34,024 nt of DNA from Ovoidimarina sp050299695 (GTDB lineage: Bacteria > Pseudomonadota > Alphaproteobacteria > Rhodobacterales > Rhodobacteraceae), in NCBI GenBank assembly GCA_050299695.1, contig JBNKWI010000030.1, positions 1 to 34,024 of the forward strand. The letters run 5' to 3'. The position numbers were made by a program, and so were the translations under genes. This document shows, in pieces, positions 1 to 7,374 of this stretch. The notes beneath the pieces are model-generated. The model saw only the letters and a list, made by a program, of their open reading frames with translations. It was not told where the DNA came from and did not search any database. Position 1 is the first letter of the stretch. Each line of letters starts with the position of its first letter.

Positions 1-79
1 TGTGGTTGCCATAGCCGGCCCTTCAACGGGTGCCCCTGCCTGAACGTGGCGGGCAGAGCGCCCGGGAAAGGAGGTAACC

Positions 80-181
80 ATGGCAACCAAGGCCAAGTCT
101 TGTGGATGCAAGACCAAGCCTTCTGGGCCCAAGACGGTACGCGTTAAGCCGCACCCCCGTCGCAAGCCCCGCAAGTGCTAG
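80..181 (+). CDS. Tiny Lys/Arg/Cys-rich protein (33 aa)
   Basis: An open frame of 33 codons begins with ATG seven bases after a near-perfect ribosome site (AAAGGAGGT, 67-75) and ends in TAG. The product is very basic and proline-rich: it opens MATKAKSCGCKTK, has a CGC pair at residues 8-10, a central Lys/Arg/Pro run and a C-terminal Cys at 33. There is no hydrophobic segment, so it is probably cytosolic. Basic charge plus three cysteines would suit nucleic-acid or metal binding, but that is inference. A hairpin followed by a T-rich stretch lies about 30 bases downstream, so it looks like a one-gene transcription unit. I do not recognise a family. The strong ribosome site and tight terminator are the main reasons to think it is real. 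Confidence 0.6.
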   Translation: MATKAKSCGCKTKPSGPKTVRVKPHPRRKPRKC

Positions 182-211
182 TCATCCTCTGTTGAGGCGC
201 TGCTAGCGGGA

Positions 212-242
212 GGGCGGCGGTTCTGCCCGTCGCCCTTCTTCT
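212..242 (+). terminator. Intrinsic terminator after the tiny gene
   Basis: GGGCGGCGG (212-220) pairs with CCGTCGCCC (227-235), nine pairs including one G-U, around a six-base loop. TTCTTCTC follows. It lies just beyond the 33-residue gene and before the lower-GC stretch. Confidence 0.6.
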
Positions 243-325
243 CATCATCCACCTTGGCCTCGTCATGAGGCTTCGGCTTCATCTTGAGGAGATTTTGCAC
301 AGTTTGTGCAAATGTGTCGGTTCCC

Positions 326-931
326 ATGCCACAACCACTTTCCAGTGTTTCGTCAACAGCTGGTTACTCCATAGCAAACCAACCCGTTTTCGACGATCCC
401 TTCCTTGCGAGGCCAAACCTCGCCTGTCTGGCGATGCAAGCCATCGGAGCTTGGAGCGCCGTTGAGTACTTCATGCTTCAAGGCTACATAGATTTCTTCG
501 GAGGCTCAAAGACGCAAGCAGCCGAGATGTTCCTTGCATTCCAGACAAAAGCCGAAAAAACACGGGCTTTGGAGTCCACCATTCTCCCAAGGCTCCATCC
601 TGACAGGCAAGAACGCCTACGCGTCATACTTCGGCAGATAAAGATCACTGGGAAAAAGAGGGACAAACTCGCACATTGGGTACCTGGATACTCTAGGGCA
701 CTTACTGATTGTCTATTGTTTGCGGACCCCCGCGAACTGGTGAGGGCAACCGATGAAAATGACGTGAACCTAAGGCAAAAGCTATATTGCTACTATGCGC
801 ACGACTTCCACGAGATTATTGAGGAATGTAATCAGATTTCATTTTTTGGCCGCAACACGATCCATGATCTTGGCTGGCCAATATCTGCAGCGATTGATCT
901 ACAACCCTTTCCGCCACCAAACTGGCGATGA
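326..931 (+). CDS. Hypothetical protein with HEPN-like RDKLAH motif
   Basis: A 201-residue protein of unknown function. The open frame reaches upstream to a TTG at 284; neither start has a good ribosome site, and I chose the ATG. The sequence is soluble and mostly helical, with no signal peptide or membrane segment. The segment KKRDKLAHW (R112 to H117 from this start) fits the R-x4-H pattern of HEPN ribonucleases, followed by LLFADPREL. That resemblance is a motif observation, not proof of family. Codon use is more AT-rich than in all neighbours (many TTT, ATT, AAA, CTA), unlike the GC-rich his genes next door, which suggests recent acquisition. Its 3' end overlaps a doubtful ORF on the other strand by 116 bases. 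Confidence 0.6.
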   Translation: MPQPLSSVSSTAGYSIANQPVFDDPFLARPNLACLAMQAIGAWSAVEYFMLQGYIDFFGGSKTQAAEMFLAFQTKAEKTRALESTILPRLHPDRQERLRVILRQIKITGKKRDKLAHWVPGYSRALTDCLLFADPRELVRATDENDVNLRQKLYCYYAHDFHEIIEECNQISFFGRNTIHDLGWPISAAIDLQPFPPPNWR

Positions 932-1076
932 TAGACAAATACGCCACACCTTCATCGCCCGCAATTTCACACTCCTCTTGGAGGATTTTCGCGACTGCCT
1001 CCTTGAGGCAGTTCCTCTTTGCGTCAAAAAAACAGAATTTTATACCGGCCTGTCCCGGCCTCTCTACCTGTTCCAT
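816..1076 (-). CDS. Doubtful small ORF with strong promoter
   Basis: An 86-residue frame reading leftward, overlapping the 3' end of the preceding gene tail to tail. It contains a plausible helical stretch (KEAVAKILQEE, then ASLVAERVVDQSL) and three cysteines near the ends (C15, C73, C74 by my count). What favours it is a near-consensus promoter on the same strand ending 12 bases before the ATG, which would give an almost leaderless transcript. Against it are the 116-base overlap with a better-supported gene and the lack of any family I recognise. It may be an AT-rich artefact. Confidence 0.3.
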   Translation of the reverse strand: MEQVERPGQAGIKFCFFDAKRNCLKEAVAKILQEECEIAGDEGVAYLSIIASLVAERVVDQSLQILASQDHGSCCGQKMKSDYIPQ

Positions 1077-1088
1077 TTTGCTTTCTCA

Positions 1089-1116
1089 AGTATATAATCG
1101 CCAAATTTTTTTTCAA
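1089..1116 (-). promoter_or_regulatory. Sigma-70-like promoter, leftward
   Basis: On the minus strand TTGAAA (1116-1111), a 16-base spacer and TATACT (1094-1089) each match the consensus in five of six bases. The -10 box lies 12 bases before the ATG at 1076. The run of eight T at 1106-1113 makes the region AT-rich, so chance similarity is possible. Confidence 0.4.
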
Positions 1117-1157
1117 AGAATTTTCCCCCAGCGGCGCCGGCGCGCCCGGCTTGAAAC

Positions 1158-1850
1158 TCAGAGCACCAGCCCGAGCCGTTCCGCCAGCCGCTCCAAGGTG
1201 CCCCTTGTCTCCCCGGTCCAGCCCGCGTTCCGCGCCTTGTAAAGCACGGCCTCGCTCTTCAGGATCACCCCGTCGGACAGAATCCGCAGGTGGTTCGCCC
1301 GGAGCGTCTCGCCGGTGGAGGTGATGTCCGCCACCGCCTCGGCGGTGAGGTTCCGGACCGTCCCCTCGGTCGCCCCCTGGCTGTCCACGAGTTGGTAGTC
1401 CGCCACCCCCTCGGCGCGCAGGAATTCCCGCACCAGCCGGTGATACTTGGTCGCGATCCGAAGGCGGTGCCCATGCGCCGCCCGGAATGCCGCCGCCGCC
1501 GCGTCGAGATCGTGGAGCGTGTCCACATCGGCCCAGAAATCCGGCACCGCGATCACCAGGACCGCCTGCCCGAAGCCGAGCGGCGCCAGTTCCCGCACCT
1601 GCATCTCCCAGCCGGGGATCTTCTCGCGCACCACGTCCATGCCTGTGACGCCCAGGTGGATGCGCCCGGCGGCCAGCTCGCGCGGGATCTCGCCCGCCGA
1701 AAGGAGCACCGGCTCCACCCCGTCGAAGCCGAGCGACGCGGTGTAGGCCCGGCCCGCGTCGGCGGTGAAATCGAGCCCCTTCGCGCCGAACCAGTCGGCG
1801 GTCTTCGACATCAGCCGGCCCTTCGACGGGATCCCGAGCTTCAGCGTCAT
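1158..1850 (-). CDS. hisG: ATP phosphoribosyltransferase, short-form HisG
   Basis: Catalyses the first step of histidine synthesis: ATP plus PRPP to phosphoribosyl-ATP. The protein is 230 residues, the length of the short HisG class that lacks the C-terminal histidine-sensing domain and needs HisZ. It opens MTLKLGIPSKGRL, typical of HisG, with GVTGMDVV and DSQGATEGTVR further on; the last matches the PRPP-binding region. Its ATG overlaps the hisZ stop by four bases (ATGA), implying translational coupling. It is the last gene of the hisS-hisZ-hisG unit. Downstream lies the AT-rich accessory patch, so this gene marks the edge of conserved chromosome. Confidence 0.95.
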   Translation of the reverse strand: MTLKLGIPSKGRLMSKTADWFGAKGLDFTADAGRAYTASLGFDGVEPVLLSAGEIPRELAAGRIHLGVTGMDVVREKIPGWEMQVRELAPLGFGQAVLVIAVPDFWADVDTLHDLDAAAAAFRAAHGHRLRIATKYHRLVREFLRAEGVADYQLVDSQGATEGTVRNLTAEAVADITSTGETLRANHLRILSDGVILKSEAVLYKARNAGWTGETRGTLERLAERLGLVL

Positions 1851-2905
1851 GGCGCGACCCCCAGCTCGCCGAGGAGCCCCGGCCGGATCACGCCGCCCAC
1901 TGCCGGCACCGCCGCACCGCCGCCGATCACCCCGGTGAGCGCGTCGTAGCGGCCGCCGGTGGCGACGGGCGGCAGGTCGGGCCGCCCCTCGGCATAGAAG
2001 CCGAACACGAAGCCGTCGTAATATTCGAGCGTCGTCCGCCCGTAGCTCGCCTCGAAGGGCAGGGCGTCCACGTCGATCCCGGCACGGGCGAGCGCGTCGA
2101 GCCGCGCCGAGAACACATCGGCCGCCGGCGCCACGGCCGGGAAATCCACCGCGATGTCGCGGATCTGCGACAGCACGACCGGCGCGGTCTCCTTGAGCCG
2201 CAGAAGCGTGTCGAGCACCTCGGCCTCCATTCCCGACAGGGGCGGTTCCTTGGCGTCGGCCGCCAGCGCCGCGAGCCGCGCCTCCACCTCCGCCCGGCTC
2301 CGCAGCCCGATCTCGGGGCTGTCGGGCGAGCCGTGCAGCGACGTCGCCGGCCGCCACGCGCGGTACCTTTCCACCAGCGCCCGGAACCGCCGCGGCCGCC
2401 AGAGATGGCGCAGGAGCGCACCCTTGCGCGCCTCGGTGGTCGAGAGCCCGCGGATTGCCGCGGTGAGGAGCCCGATATCGCCAGTGGCCGGTTTCAGTCC
2501 CAGCGGCGCCAGGATGCCGTGAAACGCCGCGAAGACCTCGGCATCCGCCGCCGCCGGGTTGGCGCGGTCAAAGAGTTCGAAGCCCACCTGAACGTATTCG
2601 TTGGCGCGCCGATCATCCTCTTCCTGGCGGCGGAAGACCTCGCCGGCATAGGTGTAGCGCGCCGCGCCGTTGCCGCGGGCGAGATGCATCTCGACCACCG
2701 GCACGGTGAAATCGGGCCGGAGCATCACCTCGCCCCGCAAGGGATCCTGCGTCACATAGGCGCGCGCGCGGATATCCTCGCCATAGAGGTCGAGAAGCGG
2801 CCCGGCGGGCTGCAGGATCGCCGCCTCGACGCGCTCGGCCCCCAGCGCCTCGAAGCGCGTCAGGAGCCGCGCGGCGGCGGCGCGTGTTTCGGCGGTTTCG
2901 ACCAT
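1847..2905 (-). CDS. hisZ: ATP phosphoribosyltransferase regulatory subunit HisZ
   Basis: A 352-residue HisRS-like protein without tRNA-charging activity. In organisms with short HisG it forms the HisG-HisZ hetero-octamer and confers feedback inhibition by histidine. The class II synthetase fold is visible in LRPDFTVPVVEMHLA and YTYAGEVFRRQEED (motif 2-like); the C-terminal half carries GRTTLEYYDGFVFGFYA and ATGGRYDALTG. It is shorter than the HisS upstream and lacks the anticodon-binding domain. The ATG at 2905 shares one base with the hisS stop (TGATG), and its own stop overlaps hisG by four bases, so all three products are probably made in step. Confidence 0.93.
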   Translation of the reverse strand: MVETAETRAAAARLLTRFEALGAERVEAAILQPAGPLLDLYGEDIRARAYVTQDPLRGEVMLRPDFTVPVVEMHLARGNGAARYTYAGEVFRRQEEDDRRANEYVQVGFELFDRANPAAADAEVFAAFHGILAPLGLKPATGDIGLLTAAIRGLSTTEARKGALLRHLWRPRRFRALVERYRAWRPATSLHGSPDSPEIGLRSRAEVEARLAALAADAKEPPLSGMEAEVLDTLLRLKETAPVVLSQIRDIAVDFPAVAPAADVFSARLDALARAGIDVDALPFEASYGRTTLEYYDGFVFGFYAEGRPDLPPVATGGRYDALTGVIGGGAAVPAVGGVIRPGLLGELGVAP

Positions 2906-4440
2906 CACTGCCCCTCGAGCATGCCCCGGACGGTGGCGACCAGATCGCCCCGCGCGACCTCGACCTGGGAGGGCCGCTCCTTCCACTCCTCGAGGCTCGC
3001 GCTCTCGGCGAGTTTCGCGCCAAGGACCAGATCCTTCACCTGCACCACGCCCTTCTCGAACTCGTCGCCGCCGGCGATCACCGCCACCGGGCTCGCGCGC
3101 CGGTCGGCGTATTTGAGCTGGTTGCCGAAATTCTTCGGATTGCCGAGATAGACCTCGGCCCGGATGCCCGCATTGCGCAGTTCCGCCGCCATCGCCTGGT
3201 ACTCGGCCATTCTTTCGCGATCCATCACCGTCACGACCACCGGCCCCGCCGCCTCTCTGCCGATCCGACCCTTGGCCCTGAGCGCCGCCAGCAGCCGGTC
3301 GACGCCGATGGAAATCCCCGTCGCCGGCACCTCCTGCCCGGTAAACCGCTTCACCAGGTCGTCATAGCGCCCGCCGCCCGCCACCGAGCCGAATTGCCGC
3401 GGATTGCCCTTCTCGTCGGTGATCTCGAAGGTCAGCTCCGCCTCGAAGACCGGGCCGGTATAGTAGCCGAGGCCACGGACGACGGAGGGGTCGATGACGA
3501 TGCGGTCGGGGTCGTAGCCCTGCGCACCCACAAATTCCGCGAATTCGCGAAGCTCGTCGACACCTTCGGCGCCCACTTCGGACGCCCCGACGGCGGCGCG
3601 AAGACTTGCGAGCGTATCGGCAGTAGTTGTGCCCTTCGCGGTCAGAAAGGTCAGGACCGGTTCTGCCTGCTCTTTCGACAATCCCACACCGTCGATGAAG
3701 GCACCGGACTCGTCGAGACGCCCCTTCCCCAGCAGTTCACGGACTCCAACTGCTCCGACCTTGTCGAACTTGTCTATCGTGCGGAGCACCGCATCACGAG
3801 TTGCCTGATCCCACGCTGCCTTTACCGTTCCGCGCAAGTCGTCACCTTCGGGGAACTCTGTCAGCGGAGCCGCCGTCTCCAGCACCCCGTTCAGCACCTT
3901 CCGGTTGTTCACCCGGATCACGTAATCCCCGCGCGGGATGCCCACCGCTTCCAGCGTATCCGCCAGCATCATGCAGATCTCGGCATCGGCGGCGACCGAG
4001 GCCGTCCCGACCGTATCGGCATCGCATTGATAGAATTGCCGGAACCGCCCCGGCCCCGGCTTTTCGTTGCGCCAGACAGGGCCCATGGCGTAGCGGCGAT
4101 AGGGGGTCGGCAGCTCGTTGCGGTGCTGCGCGTAGACGCGGGCGAGGGGCGCGGTCAGGTCGTAGCGCAAGGCCAGCCAGTCGCCGGGCTTCTCGCTCTC
4201 CGCGTCCTCCTGCCAGGCGAAGACGCCCTCGTTCGGCCGGTCGACGTCCGGGAGGAACTTGCCGAGCGCCTCGACCGTCTCGACGGCCGAGGATTCCAGC
4301 GGCTCGAATCCGTAGAGCCGGTAGACCTCGGCGATCTTCGCCAGCATCTCCTGCCGCTCGGTCACCTCCGCGCCGAAATAGTCCCGAAACCCCTTCGGCG
4401 TCTCCGCCTTCGGGCGCGGTGTCTTCTTCGGTTTCGCCAT
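2905..4440 (-). CDS. hisS: Histidyl-tRNA synthetase
   Basis: Charges tRNA-His with histidine in the cytoplasm. The protein has 511 residues, longer than the roughly 424 of E. coli HisS, with a basic N-terminal tail (MAKPKKTPRPK) and extra sequence in the middle. The class II core is clear: LRYDLTAPLAR at 91-101, motif 2 around GPVWRNEKPGPGRFRQF (120-136), the histidine loop GLGYYTG at 323-329, and motif 3 GISIGVDRLL. The C-terminal anticodon-binding domain follows (VVVTVMDRER onward). It is first of the three-gene unit. The middle part (about 3540-3880) uses less strictly GC-rich codons than the flanks, in line with a variable insertion. Confidence 0.95.
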   Translation of the reverse strand: MAKPKKTPRPKAETPKGFRDYFGAEVTERQEMLAKIAEVYRLYGFEPLESSAVETVEALGKFLPDVDRPNEGVFAWQEDAESEKPGDWLALRYDLTAPLARVYAQHRNELPTPYRRYAMGPVWRNEKPGPGRFRQFYQCDADTVGTASVAADAEICMMLADTLEAVGIPRGDYVIRVNNRKVLNGVLETAAPLTEFPEGDDLRGTVKAAWDQATRDAVLRTIDKFDKVGAVGVRELLGKGRLDESGAFIDGVGLSKEQAEPVLTFLTAKGTTTADTLASLRAAVGASEVGAEGVDELREFAEFVGAQGYDPDRIVIDPSVVRGLGYYTGPVFEAELTFEITDEKGNPRQFGSVAGGGRYDDLVKRFTGQEVPATGISIGVDRLLAALRAKGRIGREAAGPVVVTVMDRERMAEYQAMAAELRNAGIRAEVYLGNPKNFGNQLKYADRRASPVAVIAGGDEFEKGVVQVKDLVLGAKLAESASLEEWKERPSQVEVARGDLVATVRGMLEGQ

Positions 4441-4578
4441 CGGCTCGGGCCCCGCTTCCTCTCGCGCGGGTCGTCTATCCCGGACGCCTCAGGGGAGCAA
4501 GCCGCCGCGTCCCCGCGAAGCCACCGCCTCCGCTTCTTTGGGTCCGGAAATCCCGGGGGTGAGGCGCGTCAGAGCCGA

Positions 4579-4630
4579 GGGGGCCGAGCCCCCGTCTCGA
4601 CGAATGGAATGCGCCGCAGGCGCGCCTTTT
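4579..4630. repeat. Double hairpin between hisS and lrp
   Basis: GGGGGC-CGA-GCCCCC (4579-4593) and GCGCC-GCA-GGCGC (4611-4623) form two compact hairpins. The second is followed on the plus strand by GCCTTTT. The 208-base gap between hisS and the Lrp-family gene has no other structure I can support. The first hairpin resembles GC-rich extragenic palindromes common in this family, and it probably ends the Lrp-family transcript. Confidence 0.4.
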
Positions 4631-4648
4631 GGTCGAGCGCCCTCGCCG

Positions 4649-5107
4649 TCAGAGCGGCAGGGCGGTGGCGTATTTCACCTCGCGCAGGCTGAAGGAAGAG
4701 ACCACCGAGCGCACATGGCGGTTGCGGAGCAGCACATGGGTCATGAACTGCTCATAGGCCTCCACGTCCGACACCCGGATCTTGAGGATGTAGTCCGCCG
4801 TGCCGGAGACCGCGTGGCATTCGAGGATCTCCGGGTGCACGCCGACGATCCGCGCGAAATCCGCCACCGCCTCCTCGGAATGGTCCTCGAGCGTGATCGA
4901 GGCGAAGACGCAGAGCCGCGCGCCGGCGAGGCGCGGGTCGAGGAGCGCGACCCGGCCGCGGATCAGCCCGGCACTCTCGAACTCCTGGAGCTTCCGCCAG
5001 ACGGTGGATTGCGCCATCCCGACCCGCTCGCCGAGCTCGGCCAGCGACAGGGAGGAGTCCTGTTGGATTTGCCGCAGCAACGCGCGATCCTGATCGGAAA
5101 ATTTCAT
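4649..5107 (-). CDS. Lrp/AsnC family transcriptional regulator
   Basis: A 152-residue feast/famine regulator. The N-terminal winged helix-turn-helix runs over residues 4-50 (LSLAELGERVGMAQSTVWRKLQEFESAGLI), followed by the linker RGRVALLDP and the RAM ligand-binding domain (about 65-145) with SGTADYILKIRV. Such proteins form dimers and octamers and usually sense an amino acid. It is divergent from phenylalanine hydroxylase with only 114 bases between them, so it very likely controls that gene and itself, perhaps in response to phenylalanine or tyrosine (inference). Palindromic AT-rich elements in the gap, one covering its own start codon, support autoregulation. Confidence 0.9.
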   Translation of the reverse strand: MKFSDQDRALLRQIQQDSSLSLAELGERVGMAQSTVWRKLQEFESAGLIRGRVALLDPRLAGARLCVFASITLEDHSEEAVADFARIVGVHPEILECHAVSGTADYILKIRVSDVEAYEQFMTHVLLRNRHVRSVVSSFSLREVKYATALPL

Positions 5108-5136
5108 GAAATCGAGAATAGCAGAAAAATTTCCCG
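5096..5136. promoter_or_regulatory. Putative Lrp-type operators
   Basis: ATTTCATGAAAT (5101-5112) is a perfect 12-base palindrome that contains the start codon of the Lrp-family gene. Ten bases on, CAGAAAAATTTCCC (5122-5135) resembles the AT-centred 15-base Lrp box. Both are AT-rich islands in a GC-rich intergenic gap shared with phhA. Confidence 0.4.
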
Positions 5137-5221
5137 AAGCCCAGCGAATCCGCGCCGCCGTTGAAAGCCTTTTCCACGGCGTTCGGGGCAGGATGGGACG
5201 AACAGTTCAGGTGTGTGCCCC

Positions 5222-5992
5222 ATGTCCTACATGTCCAAACTCCCCGACCCCGACGGCTTCTACGACTACACCGAGGAAGAAGACGCCGTCTGGGGCGAGC
5301 TCTTCACCCGGCAGATGGATTTCCTCCGGGGCCGCGCGGCGCAGGAGTATTTCAACGGCGTCGGACGGCTCGGCCTTTCCGCCGACCGGGTGCCGCAGAT
5401 CGCCGAGATCGACGCGCGGCTCCGGGCGCTGACCGGCGCGGGCGTCGAAGGTGTGCCGGCGATCATCCCGCCCGCGCAGTTCTTCGACCTGCTCTCGCGC
5501 CGCCGCTTCCCGGTCGCCACCTTCCTGCGCCGCCGCGAGGACATGGACTATATCGAGGAGCCGGACCTGTTCCACGAGGTGTTCGGTCATTGCCCGCTTC
5601 TCACCAACCACGCCTATGCCGATTTCATCGAGCGCTTCGGCATGATCGCCGCCGGGCTCGGCAAGGGCTATTCCTGGCGCCTGTTCCGGCTGTTCTGGTT
5701 CACCGTGGAATTCGGCATGATCCGCACGGCCGACGGGCTCCGAGCCTATGGCGCCGGTATCGTCTCCTCGCCGTCCGAGGCGCGGCACGCCACGTCCGGG
5801 CAGGCGGAGATGCGCGAATTCGACCTGATGCAGGTGCTGCGGCTGCCCTACCGGATCGACATCGTGCAGCCGGTCTATTTCGTCATCGACAGCTTCGAGC
5901 AGCTCTCCGAGGCGATCTCCGGCGATCTTGCCGCCGCCATCGACGAGGCCAGGCGGCTCGGCGATCTGCCCGCGCCCTTTGAGACCGCCTGA
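5222..5992 (+). CDS. phhA: Phenylalanine 4-monooxygenase
   Basis: Pterin- and iron-dependent hydroxylase converting phenylalanine to tyrosine with O2; the first step of phenylalanine catabolism. The 256-residue length matches bacterial single-domain enzymes that lack the ACT regulatory domain. The iron triad is intact: H118 and H123 in HEVFGH, and E163 in FTVEFG. PDLFHEVFGHCPLL and the C-terminal FDLMQVLRLPYRID are also characteristic. I chose the ATG with AGGT about ten bases upstream; a GTG nine bases earlier and an ATG nine bases later are alternatives. The gene is divergent from the Lrp-family regulator. No pterin carbinolamine dehydratase gene lies nearby. Confidence 0.94.
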   Translation: MSYMSKLPDPDGFYDYTEEEDAVWGELFTRQMDFLRGRAAQEYFNGVGRLGLSADRVPQIAEIDARLRALTGAGVEGVPAIIPPAQFFDLLSRRRFPVATFLRRREDMDYIEEPDLFHEVFGHCPLLTNHAYADFIERFGMIAAGLGKGYSWRLFRLFWFTVEFGMIRTADGLRAYGAGIVSSPSEARHATSGQAEMREFDLMQVLRLPYRIDIVQPVYFVIDSFEQLSEAISGDLAAAIDEARRLGDLPAPFETA

Positions 5993-6031
5993 CCCCTTTC
6001 TTCGGCGCGCGGTCCGCGCTACTCCCGTCGC

Positions 6032-6238
6032 ATGGCCGACGAACGCACCCGCCTGCAGGAACGCCTCGCGCATCTCGAACGCACGGTCGAGGAGCTCTCC
6101 GACATCGTCGCGCGGCAGGATCGCGAGATCGACCGTCTGACCCACCGCGTCGCCATGCTGATGGAGCGCGAGGCCGGGCGCGAACTCGAGGCTGGCGGCA
6201 GCGTGCCGCTCGCCGACCAGAAGCCCCCGCATTGGTGA
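6032..6238 (+). CDS. slyX: SlyX family protein
   Basis: A 68-residue protein that is almost all amphipathic helix (residues 5-45, LQERLAHLERTVEELSDIVARQ), predicted to form a coiled coil, and ends in the proline/aromatic tail DQKPPHW. Helix plus such a tail, and the size, are the marks of the SlyX family, whose role is unknown. It follows phhA by 39 bases and may be transcribed with it. No clear ribosome site precedes the ATG. Confidence 0.8.
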   Translation: MADERTRLQERLAHLERTVEELSDIVARQDREIDRLTHRVAMLMEREAGRELEAGGSVPLADQKPPHW

Positions 6239-6406
6239 GGTCGGGGTCGCGACCTTCCGCCTGCACGCCGGTCCGGGTGGCGCGCAGGGACAGGTTCGCG
6301 CACGCTCCCGGGCCGGATCCTCACGCACTGCCCCCTACTCAAGAGCCCCGTGCTGTGCTACCCTCGGGGGTATAGTTGATTGTTTTTACTACCGAGAGGG
6401 ATGGCC

Positions 6407-6904
6407 ATGGCCGAAAATCCGCTCCTCGCCCGATTGAAGCAGTACAAGGAATTCATCGCCATCGTCGCCGCCGCCATCGGGGGCTACGTCTGGTTCGACG
6501 GGCTGGTCGCCAAGCAGCAGGATGTGGTGCAGATCAACGCCAAGCTGGGGCAGCTGGCGGCACGTAGCGACATCGACGACATCAACAGCCATATCGCCCT
6601 GCTGGCCCGCCAGCAGACGGTCGATAGGCTCAACTGTCTCCTGACCAATTACATGACACTGTCGCAGCGCCAGCTCCGGCTGTCGCAGCTCAACAGCGAC
6701 CTGACGAATTTCGAGCGGCAGCTCGGCTTCCTCACGATCGAGGCGAAGATCCAGACCGACGCGCAGATCCTGCAGACGGCGGCGAACCAGTCGTCGACCT
6801 TCCGCGACGAGATCGGCAGCCTTCGGGTGGAGATCGCCGGGGAAGACCGCGCGATCCGCGAAATCAGGGATTTTCTGGAGCGGCACGGATGCGACACGCA
6901 GTAA
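6407..6904 (+). CDS. Membrane-anchored coiled-coil protein
   Basis: A 165-residue protein not assigned to a family. After a short basic N-terminus (MAENPLLARLKQYKE) it has one hydrophobic segment (about residues 16-29, IAIVAAAIGGYVWF), and the rest is long, Gln-rich, heptad-like helix with two cysteines (in LNCLL and near the C-terminus in HGCDTQ). The likely topology is an inner-membrane anchor with a periplasmic coiled coil. GAGAGGG sits six bases before the chosen ATG; an ATG at 6401 would be too close to it. The last 16 bases overlap the next gene, which has a signal peptide, so the two probably work together in the envelope. Confidence 0.7.
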   Translation: MAENPLLARLKQYKEFIAIVAAAIGGYVWFDGLVAKQQDVVQINAKLGQLAARSDIDDINSHIALLARQQTVDRLNCLLTNYMTLSQRQLRLSQLNSDLTNFERQLGFLTIEAKIQTDAQILQTAANQSSTFRDEIGSLRVEIAGEDRAIREIRDFLERHGCDTQ

Positions 6905-7374
6905 TCCTCACGGGCCTTCTCTGTCTCGCCGCCGCCCCGGCCCCGGCCCAGTCCGCGCGGGAGCAGGAAGAGACCATTCTCGACCTGATCGAGCTGAACA
7001 ATGGCGAGCTCACGCGAACCCTGGTGCTGCCCTCCTCGGAGGTCACGCCGTCGAAGATCTGGATCCATATCCGCAGCCCCGACCAGCGCGACGAGGCGGC
7101 GAAGATCTCGAACCTCCTGCAGGAAGGCGTGCATCTGGGCCGGGTGACGCGGAGCGTCGATCTGCGCCCGGTGCAGGAGGTCGGCTTCGGCCCCGACGCC
7201 GCGCAGGTGCGTTATTTCAAGGAGGAGGACCGTGCGACCGCGAACGAGATCGCCCGGCAGCTGACCGAGGCGGGGCTCGCCACGACCTCGGAGAACTTCG
7301 TCGAGGCGTTCAAGGACGCGAGCTATATCGACGTGGGCCATATCGAGATCTGGCTGCCCGAAACGGCGAACTGA
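6889..7374 (+). CDS. Secreted protein, possible LytR_C/SPOR-like domain
   Basis: A 161-residue exported protein. Residues 1-21 form a signal peptide ending APAPAQS. The mature part has two alternating strand-helix halves: KIWIHIRSPDQRDEAAKI, then AQVRYFKEEDRATANEIA, and a final strand VGHIEIWLPE. That layout (a beta strand, an Ala-rich helix, then VRYF and a second helix) resembles the LytR C-terminal/SPOR-like fold, but similarity is by eye only. It overlaps the upstream membrane coiled-coil gene by 16 bases in another frame, implying coupled translation. A GC-rich hairpin follows the stop. Function unknown; a periplasmic binding or cell-wall role is inference. Confidence 0.7.
   Translation: MRHAVILTGLLCLAAAPAPAQSAREQEETILDLIELNNGELTRTLVLPSSEVTPSKIWIHIRSPDQRDEAAKISNLLQEGVHLGRVTRSVDLRPVQEVGFGPDAAQVRYFKEEDRATANEIARQLTEAGLATTSENFVEAFKDASYIDVGHIEIWLPETAN

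Noticed and set aside
1..79. Riboswitch or leader RNA before the tiny gene
   Set aside because: Only a weak CTGCC/GGCAG pairing (36-56); no known riboswitch core is recognisable.
326..1076. Toxin-antitoxin pair formed by the two overlapping convergent ORFs
   Set aside because: TA genes are normally co-directional and adjacent; here the 3' ends overlap and the second ORF is doubtful.
2884..4692. Long plus-strand open frame (602 codons) opposite hisS
   Set aside because: It mirrors hisS codon for codon; high GC keeps the antisense frame open. No family features.
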